Assembly: GCA_902762565.1 (NCBI GenBank)
Contig: CACWOS010000048.1
Location: 1 to 33,456 of the forward strand
DNA: 33,456 nt
Source of the DNA: an uncultured Prevotellaceae bacterium
GTDB taxonomy: Bacteria; Bacteroidota; Bacteroidia; Bacteroidales; Bacteroidaceae
Direction of reading: 5' to 3'
The position numbers and the translations under genes are program-made. Positions 7,381 through 12,875 of this stretch are shown here, in pieces; position 1 is the stretch's first letter; each line of letters begins with the position of its first letter. The notes beneath the pieces were generated by a model that was not told where the DNA came from, ran no database searches, and was given only the letters and a program-made list of their open reading frames with translations.

Positions 7381-7584
7381 TTATGGATGATGGATGATGT
7401 GCTGCGAGATGGAAGATGTAAGATGGCAGAGGGAAGATGTTTGTTTTCCTTTCTTTTGAATCTTTGACTTCTTATAATTCTCATGCTCCATCGCTGCTTG
7501 GCTCAGGAGATAATCATTCAACTTGATTACTCTGTCGCCAAAGGCGAGGCACTTCGCTTGTATCGCTTCGCTTACTTCGCTCAT
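7381..7584 (-). pseudogene. truncated four-helix-bundle (23S IVP-like) gene
   Basis: The N-terminus SEVSEAIQAKCLAFGDRVIK followed by LNDYLLSQ matches the first helix of four-helix-bundle / 23S rRNA intervening-sequence proteins, and parallels the intact copy at 11331-11690 (ANAIQDKSKAFAIRIIRCYK). After about 40 residues the frame runs into a GGATGATG/GGAAGATG repeat (7384-7440) that encodes an unrelated tail, so about two thirds of the normal 120 residues are missing. The repeat probably mediated the deletion. A short functional protein cannot be excluded. Confidence 0.5.
7384..7440. repeat. GGATGATG/GGAAGATG tandem repeat
   Basis: Direct units TGGATGATGGATGATG and GGAAGATGTAAGATGGCAGA lie where the four-helix-bundle gene is truncated. 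The same unit occurs at 6731-6760. Confidence 0.6.
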
Positions 7585-7615
7585 GATGGATATTTCTTCC
7601 GTTTGTCTTTTGCGA

Positions 7616-7807
7616 TCATACTGGCTGTGTAGTAACTATACGGAAGACTGTGAGGTACTTGCCGCTATCAAGAATTAGTGGTTTGATCTTCATTTTCGAC
7701 CAACCAGTTAGCGATTGAATCTGCTTTTGCAGCACCATTTTGTTGCCTAGCGAACTTGGAATGTTAACGTCCCAATCTGGTACGTATAAGGGATAGGTCC
7801 CTGACAT
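7616..7807 (-). CDS. hypothetical 63-residue protein, third gene of the DUF6169-like operon
   Basis: This small protein begins MSGTYPLYVPDWDVNIPSSL and ends VFRIVTTQPV. Its ATG overlaps the last base of the upstream stop (TGATG), so it is translationally coupled to the DUF6169-like gene; a GTG one codon earlier is an alternative start. The sequence looks like a short beta-rich domain with an N-terminal Pro/Trp region. No family is recognised. The coupling argues that it is real and works with its neighbour. Confidence 0.55.
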   Translation of the reverse strand: MSGTYPLYVPDWDVNIPSSLGNKMVLQKQIQSLTGWSKMKIKPLILDSGKYLTVFRIVTTQPV

Positions 7808-8304
7808 CACGGCTTCGTGCTGAGCAAGGATATTGTCGTGGTGAACTCTGCTACAATTGCACTGAGGTCTGGATTGTCGTTACGAACAATAATAGCCGCA
7901 TAGTTCTCAATGCCTTCATCGTCTTTGAGAGAGGAGGCAACAAACGTGTATTGTGCCTTACGCTCATAAGTGGAGAACCAACGTTCGAATAGTCGATTGC
8001 GAAGAGCCTGCTTCTTATCTCCTGTCTCGCAGATATAGAGCAGGGTTGTATTGTTCTCAACGAAGAACTCGTCTATAATGGCGATGATGGTGTCTCGTAC
8101 CTTTACATCACTGGGTGACTTCTGGTGATTGACGTTGACTATTACAAGATGATAGGTCTCGTGACTCAATAGGGAGTCATCGAGAACGAACTCCACCGTA
8201 CAGTGTACACCGTAGTCAGTAAAGAACTGATAGCAGCCATCATTGACTGCGCTCACCTCATAAGAGGATGATGCATTAACTGCGTGAAGGGAAAGGCTGT
8301 TCAT
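7807..8304 (-). CDS. DUF6169-like protein
   Basis: The 165-residue protein carries a pattern I associate with the DUF6169 family of Bacteroidota: YQFFTDYGVHCTVEFV near residues 25-40, then RDTIIAIIDEFFVENNTTLL, YICETGDKKQALRNRLFERW and NDNPDLSAIVAEF towards the end. The function of the family is not known to me. There is no signal peptide or membrane helix. The start ATG overlaps the stop of a 47-codon gene by 4 bases (ATGA) and the stop overlaps the next start, so it is the middle gene of a tightly coupled trio with its own promoter at 8477-8507. Confidence 0.7.
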   Translation of the reverse strand: MNSLSLHAVNASSSYEVSAVNDGCYQFFTDYGVHCTVEFVLDDSLLSHETYHLVIVNVNHQKSPSDVKVRDTIIAIIDEFFVENNTTLLYICETGDKKQALRNRLFERWFSTYERKAQYTFVASSLKDDEGIENYAAIIVRNDNPDLSAIVAEFTTTISLLSTKP

Positions 8305-8444
8305 AGCGTAACTACGTAGTTGGCTTTCATACCAGTACGTTCCTCGTAGGCCTGCTTCATTTTCTCTTCAAGAGCTGCTACGGCATTCATCTTTTTCTGT
8401 TTGGCTGCCTTAAAGCGGCGCAATGCTTCTTCTCTCGTCATCAT
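8301..8444 (-). CDS. 47-residue small protein, first gene of the DUF6169-like operon
   Basis: This is a short ORF: MMTREEALRRFKAAKQKKMN, then AVAALEEKMKQAYEERTG, then MKANYVVTL. It is strongly basic and helical, ending in a short beta-like tail. Either of two tandem ATGs may be the start. Its stop overlaps the DUF6169-like start by 4 bases. A good promoter lies 33-40 bases upstream. I recall similar short proteins beside DUF6169 genes in Bacteroidales but could not verify this. The charge and size would suit an antitoxin-like, nucleic-acid-binding or adaptor role; that is speculation. Confidence 0.65.
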   Translation of the reverse strand: MMTREEALRRFKAAKQKKMNAVAALEEKMKQAYEERTGMKANYVVTL

Positions 8445-8476
8445 AAGCTATTTCTTCTATCTTGACTTTTCGGTTG

Positions 8477-8507
8477 CAAAATTAAGCATTTTATTCGATA
8501 TCTGCAA
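8477..8507 (-). promoter_or_regulatory. Bacteroidota-type promoter of the DUF6169-like operon
   Basis: On the minus strand TTG (8507-8505), 20 bases, then TAATTTTG (8484-8477) match the -33/-7 consensus. The first start codon is at 8444, giving a leader of about 25-30 bases. Confidence 0.7.
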
Positions 8508-8580
8508 GGATTATGCTGTTTTTCTGCAAACAGAAATTTAACGTTTGTTCATACTTGTATATGAAATATTCTTAAAGGTA

Positions 8581-8611
8581 TTGCAGGAATGCCCGAATTT
8601 TACTAATTTTG
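8581..8611 (+). promoter_or_regulatory. Bacteroidota-type promoter candidate, rightward
   Basis: TTG at 8581-8583, a 20-base spacer and TAATTTTG at 8604-8611 match the consensus. An ATG follows 9 bases later. There is no annotated gene downstream other than the small ORF. Confidence 0.45.
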
Positions 8612-8619
8612 TGGTAGAA

Positions 8620-8745
8620 ATGAGCAGTAAAGGCTTAATTTCCCGGATGTCTGATGAATGTCTGATGAAACAGGAAACGGTGGTTTCGTTTTACATTGTG
8701 TATCAGGCTGTTATGCGGAAGTTCACATTAGCTGGGAAAACTTAA
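8620..8745 (+). CDS. possible 41-residue small protein or truncated gene
   Basis: The ORF reads MSSKGLISRMSDECLMKQET, then VVSFYIVYQAVMRKFTLAGKT. The helical, basic character followed by LAGKT recalls the start of a small DNA-binding protein cut short, but I cannot name a family. A promoter-like sequence lies immediately upstream (8581-8611). The frame then closes within the AT-rich region. It may be a small gene or a remnant. Confidence 0.3.
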   Translation: MSSKGLISRMSDECLMKQETVVSFYIVYQAVMRKFTLAGKT

Positions 8746-8910
8746 ATTCTACCATAGCGAATCCAGTTCTCCTGTTTCTACAAATGTCTCGTTATATTCC
8801 TCGGCTACATCGGTGCGGTGATCGACACGCCCTCCTTTCCTTTGAAATACTTATCTAAAATGAATGCAACATCCATAGGGAATAGAATTTCTATTTGCGG
8901 GAATAAATAC

Positions 8911-10047
8911 TTACCCGTAATACTCTTTATACCACTCGGCAAAGTGGCGGAGGCCTTCGCGGAGGGTGATCCGGGGCGTGAAGCCAAAGTCGCGTTCCAG
9001 GGCGGTGGCGTCTGCGTAGGTGGTAGGGACGTCACCGGGCTGCATAGGGACCAGTTGTTTGTGGGCCTCGAAATCATAATCCTTAGGCAGGACGCCGGCG
9101 CGGACCAGTTCCTCTTGCAGGATGTTCACAAAGTCCAGCAGGTTCTCGGGCTGACCGCCACCGATGTTATATACTGCATAGGGAGGGATGGGCAGACCGT
9201 CTTCGCCGGTCTTCTTCTCGGGGGCTTTTGCCATCACGCGCACGATGCCCTCCACGATGTCATCGACATAGGTGAAGTCCCTGCGGCAGTTACCATAATT
9301 GTAAATCTGGATGGTATCGCCCTTGAGCAGCTTGTTGGTGAAGCCAAAGTAGGCCATATCAGGACGGCCGGCAGGACCATAGACCGTGAAGAAGCGAAGA
9401 CCCGTAGAGGGAATGTTATACAGCTTTGAATAACAATGGGCAAACAACTCGTTGCTTTTCTTCGTGGCTGCATACAAAGACACAGGATTATCTACACGGT
9501 CATCCGTACTGAACGGAACTTTCTTGTTGCCGCCATAAACACTGCTACTCGAGGCGTATACAAGGTGTTGCACACCTTTATATGTCTGAGGGCTGATGTC
9601 TGAGGGCTGAGCATTCACATCTTCCTTCTTACTTCTTACATCTGACATCGAATGGCGGCAGGCCTCGAGGATGTTGTAGAACCCAATCATGTTGGACTGG
9701 ATATAGGCATCAGGATTCTCGATGGAGTAACGCACACCGGCCTGGGCAGCAAGGTTGACAACGATGTCAAAGTGGTACTTCTCGAACAGTCCATCAATCA
9801 GAGCCTTGTCAGCCAAGTCACCCTTAATAAATTGATAATTGACAGTTGACAATTGACAATTAAGAGTTTCCAACTCTTTTAACCTATATTCTTTCAGGCG
9901 CACGTCATAGTAGTCGTTCAGATTATCAATATTGATAATGGTACTACCTTTTGTGTCTTTGAACAAACGCTTAATGAGGTTTGAGCCTATAAATCCTGCA
10001 CCTCCAGTGACAAGAATAGTCTTGTTATTTAAATCTTTTTTCTGCAT
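8911..10047 (-). CDS. UDP-glucuronate 4-epimerase-like NAD-dependent epimerase, with two in-frame repeat insertions
   Basis: The 378-residue enzyme belongs to the extended SDR family: VTGGAGFIGSNL (13-24), NLAAQAGVRYSI (98-109), ASSSSVYGGN (165-174) and LYAATKKSNE with catalytic Tyr192 and Lys196. AQAGVRYS and YGPAGRPDMAYFGFTNKLL are typical of UDP-glucuronate 4-epimerases, which interconvert UDP-GlcA and UDP-GalA. Two stretches do not belong to the family. Residues about 61-72 (TLNCQLSTVNYQ) come from the AATTGACAATT repeat at 9829-9873. Residues about 133-157 (SMSDVRSKKEDVNAQPSDIS and on) come from a second repeat at 9582-9649. Both are in frame and lie before or after core strands. It is the last gene of the leftward sugar run. 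Confidence 0.88.
   Translation of the reverse strand: MQKKDLNNKTILVTGGAGFIGSNLIKRLFKDTKGSTIINIDNLNDYYDVRLKEYRLKELETLNCQLSTVNYQFIKGDLADKALIDGLFEKYHFDIVVNLAAQAGVRYSIENPDAYIQSNMIGFYNILEACRHSMSDVRSKKEDVNAQPSDISPQTYKGVQHLVYASSSSVYGGNKKVPFSTDDRVDNPVSLYAATKKSNELFAHCYSKLYNIPSTGLRFFTVYGPAGRPDMAYFGFTNKLLKGDTIQIYNYGNCRRDFTYVDDIVEGIVRVMAKAPEKKTGEDGLPIPPYAVYNIGGGQPENLLDFVNILQEELVRAGVLPKDYDFEAHKQLVPMQPGDVPTTYADATALERDFGFTPRITLREGLRHFAEWYKEYYG
9582..9649. repeat. dispersed repeat inside the epimerase gene
   Basis: Tandem TGTCTGAGGGCTGA units followed by ACATCTTCCTTCTTACTTCT encode Ser/Asp/Lys-rich peptide in frame. It resembles the minus-strand form of the GGAAGATG repeats at 6731 and 7384. Confidence 0.7.
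9829..9873. repeat. AATTGACAATT repeat inside the epimerase gene
   Basis: Units ATTGATAATT, GACAGTTGAC and AATTGACAATTA read in frame as LNCQLSTVNYQ. The unit is the same as in the intergenic arrays. Confidence 0.85.
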
Positions 10048-10059
10048 ATACTATTTTTT

Positions 10060-10242
10060 ATCAAGAATTTGAGAATTAGAGAATTTTTCTCTTTAATCTT
10101 GTTTTTTCTTAATTTATCAAGAATGGATAGAATTGAAGAATTTTCTTTTGCGAACACGGATGTTTTTAAGACTAATTCTCTAATTCGCTAATTCTAGACA
10201 TTAAATATTAACATGAGGGATTATAATTCTCAAATTCTTGAT
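10060..10242. repeat. 18-bp inverted repeats flanking the 201-base epimerase/nucleotidyltransferase gap
   Basis: ATCAAGAATTTGAGAATT at 10060-10077 is perfectly inverted at 10225-10242. Between them lie further TTCTCTAATTC-type inverted units. The gap holds no gene. The two ends could pair in RNA between the two cistrons. Confidence 0.8.
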
Positions 10243-10248
10243 TTACAT

Positions 10249-11166
10249 TTATAACTTTCCTGCTTTCGCTAATTCGCAGGCCTCGTAATAGGTATCGAGG
10301 CTACCGATGTCGAAGCGGCCGGCAGACATGGGCCAAGCGTGCATGGTGGTGTGCTCGACCATATAGTGAGCGAGATTGCCGGGGGCATCCTTGCCACAGC
10401 CGTTCTCCACGGAGTGGCGGACGAGGTCGAGGTCTTCCTTCCTATATATATAAAAAGGTGGCACTGCCCAGTGGGACTTGGGAACCTGAGGCTTCTCTTC
10501 CATGCCGAGGACACGGTGATTTTCGTCGAGCTCTACGACACCTGTGCGCTGGAGCTTCTCGATGGAGGGCTGCTCATGACACATGATGCAGCTAGTGCCT
10601 TTGGCTTGGGCGAAATCAACGAACTCCTGAAAGCTAAAGAACAGCAGGTTGTCGGCAGCTACCACAAGAAGGTCATCGTTTATAATTGATAATTGAGAAT
10701 TGACAATTGATAATTGAGAATTGACAATTGATAATTGAGAATTGACAATTGAGAATTCTTTATCTCCAGGAATAACACCGCCATTTATTGCATATATTAA
10801 ATCCCTAACAGCTCCTAAGCGAGTGTCGTTGGTCTCCGTGCCATCGTCGACCACAGTAATCGGTTTTTTATATTTTGAACACGAATTGAAGTTTTCTTTT
10901 TGAACACGAATTGCACTAATCTCACTAATCTTTTTATTCGTGTCATTCGAGAGATTCGTGTTCGCTTTAACCCAGTCCTCGAAGATGGGAGCGAACTTGT
11001 GGTTGGTGATGATGATGTGCTCATCGATCTCGGGTATCTGGTCGATATCATCGAGCATACGACCCAGGATGGTGTTTTCTCCTATCTTGAGCAGGGGCTT
11101 GGGGAAGTTCTTAGTCAACTCACCCAAACGCGTTGCATATCCTGCTGCTATGACTATATTCTTCAC
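10249..11166 (-). CDS. sugar-1-phosphate nucleotidyltransferase, with two in-frame repeat insertions
   Basis: The 305-residue protein has the nucleotidyltransferase signature IAAGYATRLGELTKNFPKPL (6-25), a central VVAADNLLFF strand (168-177) and the later EEKPQVPKSHWAVPPFYIY motif. The family joins a sugar 1-phosphate to NTP, releasing pyrophosphate; base and sugar are not readable. Two insertions break the normal core. Residues about 68-98 (NTNLSNDTNKKISEISAIRV and on) are encoded by the GAACACGAAT palindromic repeat. Residues about 138-163 contain three tandem SIVNSQL units encoded by AATTGACAATTG repeats. Without them the length would be near 250 residues. Kinase and epimerase genes flank it, suggesting a kinase, pyrophosphorylase, epimerase series. 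Confidence 0.88.
   Translation of the reverse strand: MKNIVIAAGYATRLGELTKNFPKPLLKIGENTILGRMLDDIDQIPEIDEHIIITNHKFAPIFEDWVKANTNLSNDTNKKISEISAIRVQKENFNSCSKYKKPITVVDDGTETNDTRLGAVRDLIYAINGGVIPGDKEFSIVNSQLSIVNSQLSIVNSQLSIINDDLLVVAADNLLFFSFQEFVDFAQAKGTSCIMCHEQPSIEKLQRTGVVELDENHRVLGMEEKPQVPKSHWAVPPFYIYRKEDLDLVRHSVENGCGKDAPGNLAHYMVEHTTMHAWPMSAGRFDIGSLDTYYEACELAKAGKL
10684..10756. repeat. AATTGACAATTG array inside the nucleotidyltransferase gene
   Basis: At least three 21-base units (TTGATAATTGAGAATTGACAA form) read in frame and encode tandem SIVNSQL heptads. Because 21 is a multiple of three, unit gain or loss keeps the frame. Confidence 0.9.
10877..10963. repeat. palindrome-ended repeat (GAACACGAAT ... 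ATTCGTGTTC) inside the nucleotidyltransferase gene
   Basis: This is a second copy of the 2516-2577 element, with GAACACGAAT at 10902-10911 and ATTCGTGTTC at 10954-10963, plus an extra half copy at 10877-10887. It is read in frame. Confidence 0.85.
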
Positions 11167-11171
11167 TTTAC

Positions 11172-11365
11172 TAATTGATAATTGACAATTGATAATTGAG
11201 AATTACTTTTTCTCGTCAGATTCTTTGAGTTTCTTGATAATTGACAATTGATAATTGAGAATTACTTTTTCTCACTTTTTCTCGTCAGATTCTTTGAGTT
11301 TCTTGATAATTGACAATTGATAATTGAGAATTATTTTTTCTCGTCAGATTCTTTGAGTTTCTTGA
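11172..11365. repeat. triplicated 3' end of the four-helix-bundle gene with AATTGACAATTG arrays
   Basis: TCTCGTCAGATTCTTTGAGT occurs three times, starting at 11211, 11280 and 11339, each joined to a TTGATAATTGACAATTG array. The first unit copies are non-coding; the last is the true gene end. The spacings are 69 and 59 bases. This shows local tandem duplication through the repeats. Confidence 0.9.
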
Positions 11366-11690
11366 TGATTGATGTTAAGAGCTTAATTAACTCAGCACAA
11401 TCTCCATCTATTGAGGCATACTGATCATCATCAAGGTAATTTGTTTCATGAAGCAGATCAAGCCAGTACTCAGTCTCATCAGCCTCTTTTAGCGCTATAT
11501 TCAGTTTATTTAGGAAGTCCATACGACTTTGAGCATTCTTGCTCTCACGCGTATTCGCTCCTATACTTGTTCCACATCTCAGCAATTGCTTTGACATTAC
11601 ACGCTCTTGCTTCTGTTCTGTGAGAAATTTATAGCATCGTATAATTCTTATTGCAAAAGCCTTACTTTTGTCCTGTATCGCGTTAGCCAT
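11331..11690 (-). CDS. four-helix-bundle protein (23S rRNA IVP-like)
   Basis: This 119-residue helical protein starts at ATG 11690; a TTG three codons earlier lies inside the repeat. Helix 1 is AIQDKSKAFAIRIIRCYKFL. The family core LLRCGTSIGANTRESKNAQS is clear, followed by DFLNKLNIALKEADETEYWL and a last helix ending KKLKESDEKK. These proteins were first found in intervening sequences of 23S rRNA genes, and free-standing copies are common in Bacteroidota; their role is unclear. Here it sits between a sugar kinase and a nucleotidyltransferase, with AATTGACAATTG arrays touching both its start and its stop, as if inserted as a cassette. A broken copy is at 7381-7584. Confidence 0.9.
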   Translation of the reverse strand: MANAIQDKSKAFAIRIIRCYKFLTEQKQERVMSKQLLRCGTSIGANTRESKNAQSRMDFLNKLNIALKEADETEYWLDLLHETNYLDDDQYASIDGDCAELIKLLTSIIKKLKESDEKK

Positions 11691-11724
11691 AATTGTCAAT
11701 TGTCAATTATCAATTGTCAATTAT
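11691..11724. repeat. AATTGTCAATTATC array between kinase and four-helix-bundle gene
   Basis: This short array fills the whole gap. It supplies the kinase stop codon (TGA of AATTGACAATT, 11717-11719) and ends directly at the next ATG. Confidence 0.85.
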
Positions 11725-12856
11725 CCAAAAATCTTGCGCCATCGTCGGGCTTGACCCAGAAGACTTGGAAGGTGCGTTCGTATTCGGGGAATTGCTCGAG
11801 GTATTTCTCTGTCAGGACCTTTTCGATATTCTTTTTGTGGGCGGGATCTACGAGAGCGATGCAGGCACCCTTGAAACCGGCACCGGAGAAGCGGCCGCCA
11901 TAGACTCCGGGGAGAGAACGCATGATCTCGTAGATGGCGATGAGCTCAGGGGAGCCGCACTCGTAATTGTGGATGCTGGACTCACAAGAGTCAAAGCTCA
12001 GTTTTCCGAAGAGCTTCAGGTTGCCCGTTTCCCAAGCTGTCACACCCTGGCGAACGCGACGGTACTCTGAGTAGAAATGCTCTGCTCTGCGTGCAAAGCG
12101 AGCAGGCATTGCAATACGCGTCTTTTCGAAGGTGGCCTTTGGGATGTCGCGCAAGAAGGTCTTATCGAAGGTCTTCAGGGGTTGCTCGGTATATGCGAGC
12201 ATGTTCCATGCGGCCGTCTTACACTCGTAAACACGGAGGTTATAGTCCGAATTAACCAATGAGCGCGTCAATCCGCTAAAGAATATCCCGATTTCAAACT
12301 CAGGCATCTCAGGGTTGCGCTTGATGATACGCCAATCGTTCGAGTCGCAATCCAGGAACAGCAGGCCATTCTTCTTGCCCAAAGCGATACAAGCTTGGTC
12401 GAGGAGACCGTTGTTGAGTCCGATGTACTCGCGTTCAGCCTCAGAGGCGATTTTGACTACCTCAAAAGGTTGCAACGTAATGTCATTCGCCTTAGCGAAG
12501 GCCATCACATAGGCGATGAGCACAGCGGCACTTGAGGAGAGGCCACCCACGGGCAGGGAGCCCTGGATGACACCATTGATGCCGTGTTTCAGTTCGAAAC
12601 GCTTGCGTAGGGCAAACTTCGCACCACGGGCATAGTCGCCCCAATGGCGCTCACGCACCTGTGAGGGCGCATCAATCTCGAAGTCCACGATACCCTCGAA
12701 GGTCTTGGACTCGAGATGCACATGGCTATCCTCACGGATATCGAACCAGAGGTCGACACCCTTATCGATGGCAAAGCCCGTCACCAGTCCGTGCTGGTGG
12801 TCGACATGCGCACCCAAAGGACATACGCGATAGGGCGAGAAAATGTGATACTGCAT
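11717..12856 (-). CDS. galactokinase-like GHMP sugar kinase
   Basis: The 379-residue protein has the galactokinase-type signature CPLGAHVDHQHGLVTGFAID (12-31). The GHMP ATP loop is LPVGGLSSSAAV (101-112). NGLLDQ (149-154) holds the likely catalytic Asp153, and the C-terminal GHMP motif is GGRFSGAGFKGACIAL. The family phosphorylates a sugar at the anomeric (or another) hydroxyl with ATP. The first motif departs from canonical galactokinase (GEHxDY is AHVDHQ), so the substrate may be another sugar or a uronic acid. With the downstream nucleotidyltransferase and UDP-uronate epimerase it could begin a salvage route. It starts 19 bases after the lipoprotein gene and is likely cotranscribed. Confidence 0.88.
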   Translation of the reverse strand: MQYHIFSPYRVCPLGAHVDHQHGLVTGFAIDKGVDLWFDIREDSHVHLESKTFEGIVDFEIDAPSQVRERHWGDYARGAKFALRKRFELKHGINGVIQGSLPVGGLSSSAAVLIAYVMAFAKANDITLQPFEVVKIASEAEREYIGLNNGLLDQACIALGKKNGLLFLDCDSNDWRIIKRNPEMPEFEIGIFFSGLTRSLVNSDYNLRVYECKTAAWNMLAYTEQPLKTFDKTFLRDIPKATFEKTRIAMPARFARRAEHFYSEYRRVRQGVTAWETGNLKLFGKLSFDSCESSIHNYECGSPELIAIYEIMRSLPGVYGGRFSGAGFKGACIALVDPAHKKNIEKVLTEKYLEQFPEYERTFQVFWVKPDDGARFLDN

Positions 12857-12875
12857 GAACCAATAATTGTTTATC

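Larger units (their letters stand above)
8445..8910. other. intergenic region with outward-facing promoters
   Basis: This is a 466-base AT-rich stretch. It holds the leftward promoter of the DUF6169-like operon (8477-8507), a rightward promoter-like sequence (8581-8611) with a 41-codon ORF behind it, and 8746-8910, where I see nothing more. Confidence 0.6.

Noticed and set aside
10684-10756. CRISPR-like regular repeats
   Set aside because: Units are short (about 21 bases), contiguous and without unique spacers, have no cas genes nearby, and lie inside a coding gene.
11331-11690. IVP-like gene as a sign of an rRNA operon or 23S intervening sequence
   Set aside because: No rRNA sequence surrounds it. 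The only rRNA in the window is the 5S end at the right edge.
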